Source: Synanceia verrucosa
Lineage: Eukaryota; Chordata; Actinopteri; Perciformes; Synanceiidae
Direction: 5' to 3'
Length of the DNA: 64,000 bases
Assembly: GCA_029721515.1 (NCBI GenBank)
Contig: CM056569.1
Coordinates: 10,000,007-10,064,006 of the forward strand
Part shown: positions 11,196 to 23,782 of the stretch, piece after piece
How the letters are laid out: each line of letters starts with the position of its first letter
How positions within the stretch are numbered: the stretch's first letter is position 1
Notes under the pieces: generated by a model
Databases searched by the model: none
What the model was told of the DNA's origin: nothing
Seen by the model: the letters and a program-made list of their open reading frames with translations, nothing else
Program-made: the position numbers and the translations under genes

Positions 11196-14100
11196 CTGTT
11201 AAAAAGAGAATAAAATAATAATAATAAAAACAATACTGCATAATAGATTTTTTTGGGGCACTTGTGGGCAGCACAAAAACACACTTTGTTTACTCATTAG
11301 TTGAGAGAGGCGCAGCACTTTTTCTTTTACTTACGGGTATTAAGGATAGGAAACTTTTGCATATACTGTGTGTAGCTTAGCGTCAGGGACAGAAAGGCTG
11401 ACCGCAGGCCAAACTGCTCAGCCACCCATTAACACCCAATCCAGTAGAGGCAAAAATCAACTTAAAACTTAAGCACATAAGCACTTAAGAACATTTTGCA
11501 GGTGATATCTGTTCAGAGCACCGTGGACCACGCTCTCTCGACCCTTACCATAGGAGTCAATTAAGCCTAGCTATGGGAAGCCTGGCTGAAACCTCGACCC
11601 TCAGCTAAAGCTGTGAATGCTGTGTCTAATGTCAAAGAACCCTAATTAGATGCCCTTCTGAGGATGAATGGGTACATTGAAACATCCAATTAAGGGAGGG
11701 TGCATCACACCACCATGAATGCACTCCACGATGCACAGACTGATACTCCCCAGTAAACACACACACTCCCAGCTGCTTTAGCCTTGCTTATTTAGAGAGG
11801 TAATGCTATGCTAATTAGCAGAGTGATCCTAGATAAAAGTGCAATTGAGCCCTCCGACTGGAACGCATTTCACCAACGTACCCTCTAGTTATGCTGGTTA
11901 TCTATCCCTCTGTGCACACAGTTTGATGTGTAAGCTTTGGATACACACAGTGTGTTGTTTACTCACTTACCTCTGTGTGTATACCCACTCTTTATCACTT
12001 ATAACATACAGTAGAGGTCTATAAAGGAGTAGGTGTCCAGGTATCAGCTGGAGGGACCGTTTTCTCTGCGTCTCTATCATTCTTGGGTCGAAAACTCTGT
12101 TTAGTGATAACTATTTGGATGGGTTTTATAGTACATGGCAGTGTCAGAAGAGATAACGATATGTTGGGGCAAAATGAGAAGGAGGAGACTAAAGAGAGAT
12201 TACAAGCCACATTAAAATAGGATAAAAAATAAAGCAGAGCAGGAGTGGATAGAGGATAGAAACATAAGTTCAAAATTGGAGAAGAGAGTACAAGGAGGAG
12301 GAGAACTTGAATAACAAGGCAAAGAACAAACAGAAGGAGAGAGAGGAGGAAGAAGAGGACCCATCTGGCTTATGAATCAGAGATAAGGAGGACGAACGGC
12401 ACAGCCACCTTGGCTTATCTCTGAACAAACATGCTTCTCTTTCTAAAAAGCCACAGGAACTGGGAAACAAACAAAACCAAAAATACGAGCTTTTACATTC
12501 TACTGTGTGTACAATGAGCATGCAGTCAGTGTGGGTCTAATTATTCTGGCCTCGGTCCATATCCCCCATCAAAAAAGACTGAAATGGGAACATTGCATGA
12601 TGGTTCAATACCTGCCTCTGCGTCTCTTGTTCATTGTCTGGGAACAGCATCAGTGTGCTTGGCATTCTGTGCATGACATCAGCTCTACACAGCACAGTGG
12701 TAGCTTGATAGCTGGGGAAGCAAACAGGGGTGAGGGAAATGTAAACTAAGGCGTAATCAAATCTGTTGAATGAGTTGGCATACTGGAGCACCGGAGAGAT
12801 ACGAGACCGCGCTGTGTCCATATTAATGTTGGCACTGTTTGTATCGTGCTGCACCTGTAAGGTGAAGTTCCAATTTGAAAAACTATCTCAGGAAAGCAGA
12901 GTTTTCTACAATTAACATGCTGTGTTGACATGTCACTTGTCCTCTGGGTAGAAGTTTTGTGAGTGATGATCAGGTTAACACGTTTTTGTATGTGTGAAGT
13001 TGTTTCTGCCACTTAACTCATTATAACGTGATGCGTTTGTCGTCGAAGTGACAGGTGGCCTATTGTGTAATTGTGTGTATGGGCGCTGTCATGTGTATTT
13101 CAGGAGCAGTTAATATCCGTGCATTTCAGTGTGATTATGTCCACTTTGATCGCATCACAACACAGCACTTTAAACTGAGCCAAACAGTAGTATTAGATAA
13201 TAGCTGGAGTGGTGTGGGAAGCACTCGCACATGCCGTTACTACCTGCAAGAAAAAGCTGCTGTGGCTACTCTGTCCTGGATCACGAGAGATTCAGACAAC
13301 AATCAACGCCCTGGTGAAAGATTTTCACCTGGACCCCTTCTGTTCTGTTTAGCCACAACAAAAGGGAAAACGCTGCCTTATCCACCATTTGCCTCGCCTC
13401 GCAATTCAATGAACTGCTGTTGTTTTCGAGCATCTCTTATCTTCTGATGAGAGGTGGCTCTGGATGGGTAGTTTCATACTAAAATGGAGCTGTGAGTGTT
13501 GGAAGTCAAAGTGACAAATCAACAGAGCCCAGCAGAGAAAGGACGTGTCGGCTTGTTGTGTTTGGGTTGAGTCTGACCTTGTGGGGGATTGGAGCTGATT
13601 TGTGATTAGTTTTTGTCAAGGGCGGCACGGTGGTGTAGTGGTTAGCACTGTTGCCTCACAGCAAGAAGGTACCGGGTTCCATTCCCGGCCCGGGGCCTTT
13701 CTGTGTGGAGTTTGCATGTTCTCCCCGTGTCTGCGTGGGTTCTCTCCGGGTACTCCGGCTTCCTCCCACCATCCAAAAACATGCATGGGGATTAGGTTAA
13801 TTGGCTAATTTAAATTGCCCGTAGGTGTGAATGTGAGTGTGAGTGGTTGTCTGTCTCTATGTGTCCTGTGATGAACTGGAGACTTGTCCAGGGTGTACCC
13901 TGCCTTTCACCCTAAGACAGTTGGAATAGGCTCCAGCCCCCCGTGACCCTATGAGGATAAGCGGGAGAAAATGGATGGATGGATGGATTTGCCAACAGCT
14001 GCTGTTGGTTAAAAAAAACTGCCTTCAGATGTAAAGTTTACTGATTTGTTATACTTTCAATGAATAAATGATCACATAAAGTAGCAATAACGCATTCGCC

Positions 14101-17100
14101 CTGCAGATTTTGTGTTCAAACGAATAGGCCACTCAGTTAACAACGAAAAGCTTCAGGATTATTCTGCGCTACACAATCATCACAAAAGTCGAAACAAAGA
14201 TGTGCTTACTTTTAAGGCATTTTTTTTCCTCAAACCAACAGAGGAAAGTAGATGCTATTCCTATTTTCCAAGCAGAAAATCTCTTTTTTTCTCCACCACA
14301 CAAATGGTCAACCAATGCACATCTTCAATACTCTGATAGATGAGGCCACAGAGAGTAATTTGCAAGCAAGCTCTTGTTAGGCCAGTCCCCAAATGATAAA
14401 GACATCAATCGTAATTCAGGTGAACGTGGCGGCATTATCAATTCCTCTGCACGCATGACGGCCTATTCATCTATGAAGGTTAAATATCACCAGCGAATGA
14501 GAGTCAATACTCAGGAATTGATGATGGGCTAACTGTTTCCTGCCATTTCCATGGAAACAATGATTCGGTGCTACCTCCTGTAGTGATGTGTCCACGTTTT
14601 TTTTCCCCTCTCTTTTTCCGTCTCTTCTGTGGTTTCTCAAGGGCATATTCCGAGGAAGGGCAGGATGAAATGATAAAAAAGAAAACTAGTGTGAGCTTGG
14701 TACACTTTGTTGTGATTTATTCAGCAGTGGGAGCTTTCAGGTCAAAGGGAATACATCGTCACAATGTGCTCAGCTTCTGTGGGTGGTCTCTGCCTTCAAC
14801 TTGCATTCAATTATAGCACCCACCTTATAGCGCCCAGGACAGCAAAGCAGCAACGATGAGAAGTGCATATGTTCAGATATCAAATTCATATTAATATCTG
14901 ACACAAGCAACGGCTCTCTCAATCTGCAAAAATGATGCTCCCTTCAGCCACACTATATATCTCAATCCCATGACCTTACGCACTACACTACATTTCAGAC
15001 TGTAAACCATGGGTTATGGCCCTCCAGTGGACTGCACTTAACAGCAGGGAGGCAAAGAGAGTTGGAGAGGCGTGGAGGGTTATGGGATACAGTTACACAC
15101 TAAAGTAGACTAATATGCTGAGGTATTTTCACTAACATTGAAAAAACGACCACAATCAACCATTTCACCTCATCATGACACTGTATTACTGTATGCTTCC
15201 ACCACATGAACTCACATACTTCCCCTGTGGTGTAAATCCTTCAATATTTTAGCTGATGAAATAAAAAGCCTGCAAAGCTTGCTGGCTTTTACTGTGTTAC
15301 AGAGGATGACCCCTGCCAAATAAATAAAGTTTCATTATGCAAAACAAAGTGATGAACAGAGAAATAAGACCGTTACCAGCATATGAATGTTCCCTCTCCT
15401 CACTTGTCTTTTGCTATATTCTCCTCTTGCAGCAGCTTTCTTTAGTTCCTTCAGCGCACAGCGGGGGATGAATGGTAATAATTTTCCTGCTTGATAATAA
15501 CTCAATGTCCTCAAGGTTGTTACCATGCAAAATCAGAGTACATTTAATATCCTTTTACAGGATCTGGACTGGATGCTGTAAGTAAAGGAGAAATGATGCA
15601 AGTGAATGTAACATGAAGAAGGCAAGAATTGGCCTTTGGAAATGGTCCTTTTATTGAGGCTAAGTGTACTAAAAGTGCCAGCGACATATAAAATGACACA
15701 ATAAAAGCAGAAATCCAGTAAAGTAGCAATGTGGCGGCAATTCATGAAATAACAGAAACTGAGTCAGGCTGAGGAATGAATACCTAAATGGAAGAATGAG
15801 AGAGGTTGTTTGAATGAAAAAAGACAGACGGCGAGGAGGAAGAGAGATGAGAATAAAAAAGAAAGACCTTGATGGCCTTGCACGGTACAGACAAAGATAC
15901 AAATAACACCTAAACAAATGCTGTCATAAACTAGGCCTGAACGTCTGGGGAAGGAAAAGGTTACACAAAGGGCACCTCTCTTGTTTGACTGTCTCAACAA
16001 TCATCCTATAACATGATATCTGGACAGTTGCTCCTTTAAAGTGGCCCTGGGTGGCCTTGTCACAGACAGGAGCACACATAGCGCACAAGTTCAATGAGGC
16101 ATTACAGATCTGTGGAGAGTGGGAAATGGCACATTACATAGCGTGAGGTATTGTATAGGGGAGGTTTAGAGGGCTGGAAGGAAAATAAAGGAGTGGCGGA
16201 CGAGTCCAGAGGCTTCAAATGGTGTCATTTTATGTCCTGCTTGTCGGATGTCATTGACTTTACAGAGTTTCTCCTTTTTTACGGATGTCTCATTTGTCCT
16301 TCGCAGATGGCATCTCCCAAGTACGTCAAATACTGAGGGTGGGAATGCCATGGCAATTATGAGACAAAATCATTTTAGATATATCTGTATGTGACTGTGA
16401 GTGCTTTCCAAACTGGGCCAGACTATCTCTTTTTAACACTCCCTCACTTCCCTTAAGAACTGAGGCTGGAGCTTTGCTGCTTCATAGCCATTTGCAAATT
16501 GAACTTACAATGACTGTTAAAACTGTGAGGCATTTTCAACCACAGAGAGGCATGACTTTATGACTGTTGTGTCATCAGATCACAGTGGCACAACTCCGGT
16601 GTTTTAAAACTATAAATAAAACTACATTAACTGAAAAGGCTTTATGCCACATCATTGTATTTTTATTTTAATTATGTTAGAAAAGATTCAGTTTCTCAAA
16701 CAGTGAACTATATATCTATATCAGTATAGATTTATATTACTGTGAGTGGAAAAAGTGAAGCAACATCTTACTTTGAGTGGTTAAGACTCAAAGTAAGTAA
16801 TTAACCCTTTGACTTTAAAGCCCAAATGAAAGCAGATAATATTCCCAGTTTTACTGTATGATGTAGTTTCTAAAGTAGCTAAAGTGAGTGAAGAACACGG
16901 TGACAGGAAACACAATCAACACTATATGACTCTTATGATAGACATGTAGGTGTGCAATAAAGGCTCTGAATTGTGTTTAATCAAACCATCATAATGTCAG
17001 ATGTGAAACAGGGGAATTATGTGTAGGTTAAGTGTGAGTGGGAAGCTTTAAGGCTGTCTCTTCTTAATATACAGTTGAAAGATAAATGTTCACCTTCATA

Positions 17101-18569
17101 TAGTTTACACTAAGTGCTGATGACAACTACAAACCATGTAGCCAATCATCATCAGATGGTGGAATTTATATCTCACAATAAAGGTCATTGCTGTCATTGT
17201 TCATTCACTGAGGAGGATTTTTTTTTTGTCAAGCGTGATAAAAGCACTACTGTGAATGGGCATGTCCAAAAACACTAGACACACACTGTACATCCACATA
17301 TGTAGGCCTTCTTTAGACATATGTGAGTTAATAAATATATGCTGTGATAATGGTATGATTTTCAAACTGATGCAAAATAGCACTTTGTCAGTTATTCATC
17401 TTGTCAATGCTATGTTGTTTGCAGTCAACTCCCTCCACCCATCTGGGACAAACTACCACAAATTCCTAACTATTATAAGACTCCAAGAGGAAGAAAACAG
17501 ATTTTGGTGGAGTTAGGAATGGGACATTCAAATTTAAATCTCTTAAAATGCAGGTGCATGCCACAAAGCCTGAGTAAACAGACAGAGCCATCTCTAATAA
17601 AATGACATTGAAGTGGAGGTGGCAGCTTCTCCTTCTACTCTCTCTCAAGCTTAGATTTCTCATTATCATTGGGAGACAGCAGCGCAAACCATTTAGCCCC
17701 AAATGAGCTTCTTTCTCCTCTGCATCATGATTGGTTCAGTCAGCAGGTGGTGGCTGGTAGGCAGGGATGCGGAGTCTCTAACTTGCCCATTGATCTCGTC
17801 CTGGATCAAGTCTCTTCGGATCAGACTGCAACATTCGCTCTCACTGCATTTGGCCATGTATATGTTGTTCAAATAATGGCCTATAAAGGATTGGTATTGA
17901 CTGCTGCAGAACGAGACACACAGACCTTCCAGGACTCGAGATGGGAGTGGTAAAGGTGAGCTTTGCAAAGTCTATACCAGCAGTGGATGCAACACAATGT
18001 CCTAAAAGATGCTACAAGGTGAAAGGTTGGCATATAGCTGAAAAAGTAAAGGGATATATTTCAAGTGAATTTTTTTAGCAGGTATGGAGAACAAGCCGAA
18101 CCATGGCAATGGCCAATTCAGTAGATTTTCCTTGGAATTAATTTTGGCCCTATTTTCATGCACACATGCTCGCTCAGAAAAAGGCGGTAGCACAAAAGGC
18201 TGATTTACATTTTGCAATGCAATGCAAATCCGTTGTTCGTAAGTACCTTTACATTTTCAAATCAAAATGATGCTGACTGGGACTTTCAGGCTGTAAGCCA
18301 ACAGTCTCCATGATAAGCATTTTTTATTGTCCTGTTGTGTCATTGATTTATTTATTTATTTTTATTTTTTACACTTCCACTGTTCCACCCTCTTGCTGCA
18401 GTAAATCCCACTGTGACACACACACGAGGAGCAGGAAGCCAGGAGCAGTATCCCTAGTTCGGTTGGGACCTCAAGGGACCTCAGATAGAGACCAGCACAC
18501 TGGCCGTTAAAGTCACTGTTCACACCACCTCTTACGCAAATGCACAAACCCCTCCTGTAAGAGACTAAC
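11196..18569 (-). other. abca1: intron 31
   Basis: 7374 nt, the longest intron in the window. It holds the complete SINE-like copy at 13621-13988. The rest is unannotated AT-rich DNA with scattered chance reading frames. Confidence 0.8.
13621..13988 (+). repeat. full-length tRNA-headed SINE-like repeat
   Basis: It starts GGCGGCACGGTGGTGTAGTG, where GGTGTAGTGGTTAGCA resembles a Pol III box A and GGGTTCCATTCCC a degenerate box B. The body continues GTGTGGAGTTTGCATGTTCT and the element ends in (GGAT)n. It lies antisense to the transporter gene. Possible short target duplications are TTGTCAA before and TTGCCAA after. This family is widespread in fish genomes; I do not assign a database name. Confidence 0.85.
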
Positions 18570-18759
18570 CTGAGGTGGAGGGAGCCCTCCTGCACCAGGT
18601 GGACAGTCAGGTAACATGGTGGTCCGATTCGGCGTGCTGCACTGGCAGGAGGGGGAGGGATTAGACATGCTCCAGTTCCCGTTGAGGAAGATGTCGATGA
18701 TGGACTGATCCACGGGTGGAGTGAACCAATCAGAGCCACTGGAAGAACACGGTAACTTC
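18570..18759 (-). CDS. abca1: exon 31: ECD2 cysteine cluster
   Basis: 190 nt. Acceptor CTCTCTTAG, donor CAG/GTTAGT. It reads KLPCSSSGSDWFTPPVDQSI, IDIFLNGNWSMSNPSPSCQC and TTMLPDCPPGAGGLPPPQ. It keeps the CQC...C arrangement that links the two extracellular domains in ABCA1. Sequons NWS and NRT are visible. The acceptor lies about 90 nt from a long TA-rich tract at 18847-19080. Confidence 0.96.
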
Positions 18760-18853
18760 CTAAGAGAGAAGGGAATATGAGTGTTTAACTGATCACATCT
18801 GGTGAGAAACACACAATATGTTTCAATGAGACAAAAGTAATGTATTTTATATA

Positions 18854-18903
<50 letters not shown>

Positions 18904-18986
18904 CATATGTATATATATATATATACACGTATATACGTATATACAAGTGTATACACACACGTGTGTATATATACGTGTGTATATAC

Positions 18987-19065
<79 letters not shown>

Positions 19066-19505
19066 CACACACACACACATACATGGATAATTCCTCTGAA
19101 TAAAAAGATGTGTGAACTTCAGCAGAGACGCAGATGACGCACAAGCATGGCTGAACTATGCATGCAATTCATTTTTATGTTTAAAAAGTCATTAATTATT
19201 CAACTTATTCGAACCACAATGATCTGGAGAGCATGTGAACAGCTAATTATTTATTTATCAAATGGGTTCGAAGAAATGTCATTTCAAAATCATGCAAAAT
19301 CATGAAGAGCACTCCATTCAAATGACATGGGTTACTTGGCTTATTTTTACAGCTTGTTTCTCCAGCAGAGATGCATGCTCTGACACGTATGATTCCATGT
19401 TTGCATTCATATGAAAACTAGCCCCTCATGAAACAAACATTCTGGCATGAATGTATGCACATACACTAACATAATTCGTTTGGACTCTTGTGTATAAACA
19501 CTCAC
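18760..19505 (-). other. abca1: intron 30
   Basis: 746 nt, about a third of it the TA-rich compound microsatellite at 18847-19080. No other content is recognised. Confidence 0.85.
18847..19080. repeat. long (TA)n/(TG)n compound microsatellite
   Basis: About 234 nt of alternating purine-pyrimidine sequence, mostly TA with TACA, CGTA and GTGT interruptions, and near-palindromic. It creates open frames on both strands that are low-complexity artefacts. Confidence 0.97.
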
Positions 19506-19604
19506 GGTATTAGGTCTCCACTCATGCAGCGAGTCCCGAAGCCAGGGTTGTTCACCAAGGTTTCCACCACCCGAGACACCTCTGTATTATTTGGCCCATC
19601 ATTG
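19506..19604 (-). CDS. abca1: exon 30: ECD2
   Basis: 99 nt, the mammalian length. Acceptor TTTTACAG, donor CC/GTGAGT. It reads NDGPNNTEVSRVVETLVNNP and GFGTRCMSGDLIP, matching human NDAPEDTG... and PGFGTRCMEGNPIP. It contains one sequon (NNT) and the conserved cysteine of GTRC. Confidence 0.95.
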
Positions 19605-22600
19605 CTGTAAAATATCAATAACACAAACAATAGAACCAGGGGTTTCAATTTCACCTGTCACAGCAGGTTCACATTACCGCAATAGATGAGCGTGAGCGAA
19701 TGTGTCACAAAACAGCAGAAAATATCATATCTGATGTTCTGACATGAGTACAACAAAAAGCCCCTTCAGTTGGAGCCATGGTATAACGAGAGATTGGAAT
19801 TAGAAAAACATGAATTTACAGGCTAAATTGTTAAGTGACACTTGGCATGGCTTCCGGACAGTGCTGCAGCACTGATTGGTTTGAAGACGGCTTGAGAGGA
19901 CAATGTCTACGCTGATTTAAACCTGAATAAATGGAAGTACTAATCATGGTCTTGGTGGACGTCACCAAGCACCTCACATCTGTCATTCCATTGGATGACT
20001 CAGTATCGACAAACAGCTGAAGTGATTTACAGAATGACCTGTGCAGCCTTGATCAAATCTGAATGTGGTTTCAGATTGATAATTGCAACCAAACGCGTGG
20101 TTCTGCGCCATGTTGAGATCAAAGATTGACTTGAAAAAGAGAGGCCTGACAACAGTCAATAAGAGCTGAGTTTACAGAAAGTCCCACTCTGTCTCACACA
20201 ATATTGTGGGTTTTACCTTTGTCACATCGGACAGCAGGGATCATTTGAGATCACAAGCTTTGAAATATGGAGGTATAAGCACAATGTCAGGTCAAGTTCC
20301 CCTTCAGATACTTTTTATTAATATATGAAAAAGTACTTGTTATATAGGATTTGGTTGACATGGTTTTCCCATATAAAAGGTGTGGGACAAAGTGAATTGT
20401 CACCAATAAACAGGGTTTTACAAGTCTTCAAAATAGGATTAGTTAGGATTTTATACATTTTGTAATCTGTTTCCTGTCACCACTGATTAAGATTTTAAAA
20501 GTCATCTAATCAGTCTTCCCCACAAAGCACAAGAGTTTAGATGGTCATTAATCTTAAACGTATCTTGACGTCGAAGAGGGCCTGACAGGAAATGAGACAC
20601 ACACTGGGGAATCCGATGTGATTGCAAGTCAACAGTCGATATCTGCATGCAACTTAATCAAGTGAGTGAAAGAGAAATTTTTCCTTGGGGCCAAGAGTAA
20701 AAATATTAATTCCTAAAACACCACTGACTGAATAGCGATGTTCACTTTTTCTCCAGAGTTTGAGAAATGATGTGTGTGTGAGCACGTAGCAATATGAGCC
20801 TGTTCAAAATTCTGTGTACAGTATGGGCTCTTCACAGCCTTTCATTATCATTTGAGGGTCCTGTGCATATCTACATCTCAGTTAAACAATCTCCCCATTC
20901 CAATTTCATTCTCATTACCAACCACACACACTCTGCCCTTTATCTTAAAGGTACCGTGGGAGTTAAAACACAGCATTTCATAAAAGACCATCATGATGGC
21001 TTTCTGCCAATGGTGGCCACAGCCCAGCCAACCATTTGGATTAATACAGTGTTCATTGTCTCATTTAGAGGCGTCTCCATGAAGGTCATACGGTCATTTC
21101 CTTGGCCACCAGTGAGTGCAATTGAAGTGGCCCGATTGTAAAAATGGATTATGTGCAGCCATCTGTTGTACAATTAACAATGGCTGGGTTACCACGTTAT
21201 TTGAGGTAATAAAACTATTGGACAGTTCCAAAAATGAAGACTTGTGCATATACACACAAAGAGTGGAACTAATGAATAGTTCATCTAGTCAAACATCATC
21301 GAAGTAAGAACTGAGACAATATTAGAAGAAAGTCAAATGAAGGCTACATTATATTACAGCAATATCCCCTTTGGAGAATGTTCTTGAGAGTATATTACTT
21401 TATGTATTCTGGTATCTTTTTCCAATATCTAAAACAAAAATATTAACAAACCAAAAACAAGAATGACAGAGGTAACTAATCCATATTATTGTCACAGTTA
21501 CACATGAAATGTTAGTGAGCAGTGTTCAAAGCTCTAAATTCTAAGTTCAGCTTCTAAATTAGATCAATCGTTATCCTCAATCACTGCCTGAAAAGGATCA
21601 TTGACATTCATGAAGTGCATCATGCTGCAATGCTCCTGTGAACGAACTGTTGGGATGAAAAAGGCACACTACTTTTAATCACACTGTCATCATCAGGCAG
21701 GTTAAAGTCACTTACCAGAAAAGACAATATTTACTAATTTGCCTGAGGGAATGTCAGAAAAATTAAGAACACTCCAGTTTCATAATGTATCGTGCAAGAA
21801 CCGCTGCCAGGAATTCCCAAGAAAAGCAAACGTGCAGGTTCAGTTTCATCACAAGAGACTATGTGACAACACAGGCAAAGCAGGCTCTGGAAAACCATGA
21901 ATGACCTTTTGCCTGTGAGCCAAGCTCTCATTCCCACTTGCCACATTGTGTTGACATAAAGAAGAGAATAACCAGAGAATGAGGTACATTATCACAGTAT
22001 CATGTAAAGGCCTTGTCAGTCTATTGAAAAAGCCCAGCAACACTGTGCCACTACAATGACATTATAGTACATGGATAGATATGTGTCTGCTGAAGATCCT
22101 TAGTGTTAGGTTGCTAGGGTGTCACTGGTTGTTTCTGGTGGCACGCGGCTGCAGTACCAGATGCTTTTTACTAAATGCTAATGACTAAACACTAAATGTA
22201 CACCATTCAATGGACATAGAGGAAATAATGATTGTGGTATTAATACTAACAGCAGATAGACTGGGTTTGATTGTTTCAGCACCATGGAGAGAGGAAAAAG
22301 TACTTTCAAGGTTTCAGCACCGTGCACATAGACAGTCAACTGCATTTCATGTTTCATTTCCATCTCTGACAAAGGTAAAAGTCAGGAAGAAAAGCACAAT
22401 TGTACTTTTAGACTACTTGAAACAACTATATTCTTTCAACAAAGTTACCAACAATGAAATTTTCCCTCAGTACATTTCAGTTTTGAGTGCTGTGAATTGT
22501 TCCATGATGCAATCAAAAGACAAACACATTCTTACTTCACATTTTGTTTTGTTTTTTTTTTGTTTTAATTAATGATAATGCCACACACTGCATGGTAATA

Positions 22601-23654
22601 ACTGTTGTGATGCCAAAATTGTGGAAAGTAATGAAGTTTAAAAATAATAAAACTGAACACAGTACCCAGCAAGCACTGTCAGTTATCGATGCATTGGACT
22701 GACATTATGTGCGTAGAACCAAATATATAAATTAAAAATGTTAAAGGGAAGTGTATAAATACATCAAAATAAAAAAAAGTAGCATCCAAGCTAAATAAAC
22801 AAATCAGTATCAGGTTACAGCTGATTGTGTCTTGACATCTTCAAAGTGGATTTCTACAAAGTGCTGCCAGGGGAAATGAAACATCTGCAGGGTGGAAAAG
22901 CAATGACAGCTTCATGTCAGAAGCACACAGTATGAACGCAGTGTCAAGATCGCTTTGATGGTTTGGACGGATGCATGTGAGTAACACATACTGTACTAGA
23001 ATCCTACTTTTACAGTTTGTTGTCACATTGAAGCATGAATCTTGCGGCAATTTTGGGCTCACTGGTGTGAATAGAAGAGAGAAGTATGATACTTCATTAG
23101 GAGAGATTCTTATAAAATGCCATATACAGTGGTGAACATATGAATGTTGTTTTTTTATGATATGTACCCACATCCTCTGCAATAAGTCAAGTTTGTATTC
23201 AGTGGGTGTTGAAGTCTACCAAGGCCGGACCTTGTCACCAAGCGTGTGTCTTCTCAATGACAGAATAGCGAGCTGCCACCAAGGAGAGGACAGTGTCCAG
23301 ATTGATGACCTCAGCAGTGTAAAAATCCCTGGGCGATCACACAGAGTGAGCAGCACGGTGACATCTTTTTCCTTTGATTTTCTGTCATCTCAGTTTCTTA
23401 CAGCCTATTGCTTGCCCACTCTTGCTGCTGTCACTAACTAGTCCTTCTTGTAATTATTCCCACACACTCTGCTTTTGATAACAGTAAACATAATTTACTA
23501 GAGGATTCTACCCTGGAAAAATCTGATTGCTTCTAATATTAATGAGTGTATTACATCATTCAAAACTAATTTAAAATATGTGCTAGAGTGGGTTGAAATT
23601 GCATATTAACAAAGAAAAAAATATTCGTTCTAGGCTATATCATAATGTGGTTAC
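19605..23654 (-). other. abca1: intron 29
   Basis: 4050 nt, AT-rich. I see no exon, transposon or RNA gene. Confidence 0.75.
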
Positions 23655-23782
23655 CTGTAAAAGGTGGTTTGAGGCAGACCATACATCCAAGGCTGCAGCT
23701 CCAGACTCGGATATTCAGCGAATGGCGGGACAATGAGCGTGAAGATCAGAGAAAGGCACACGAACACAGCAGGCAAGACCAC
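23655..23782 (-). CDS. abca1: exon 29: TM8 and start of ECD2
   Basis: 128 nt, one codon longer than the human exon. Acceptor CTCCCAG, donor TACAG/GTAACC. It reads [20 protein letters not shown] and FAEYPSLELQPWMYGLPQTT, against human [20 protein letters not shown] and FGKYPSLELQPWMYNEQYT. The extra codon falls after PWMY. Confidence 0.95.

Noticed and set aside
13055..13447. 130-codon open frame on the plus strand
   Set aside because: No homology or supporting signals; a chance frame in intron 31.
18840..19144. Six overlapping open frames of 77-187 codons
   Set aside because: They are tyrosine-isoleucine repeats produced by the TA microsatellite; only the exon 31 part of the longest is real coding sequence.
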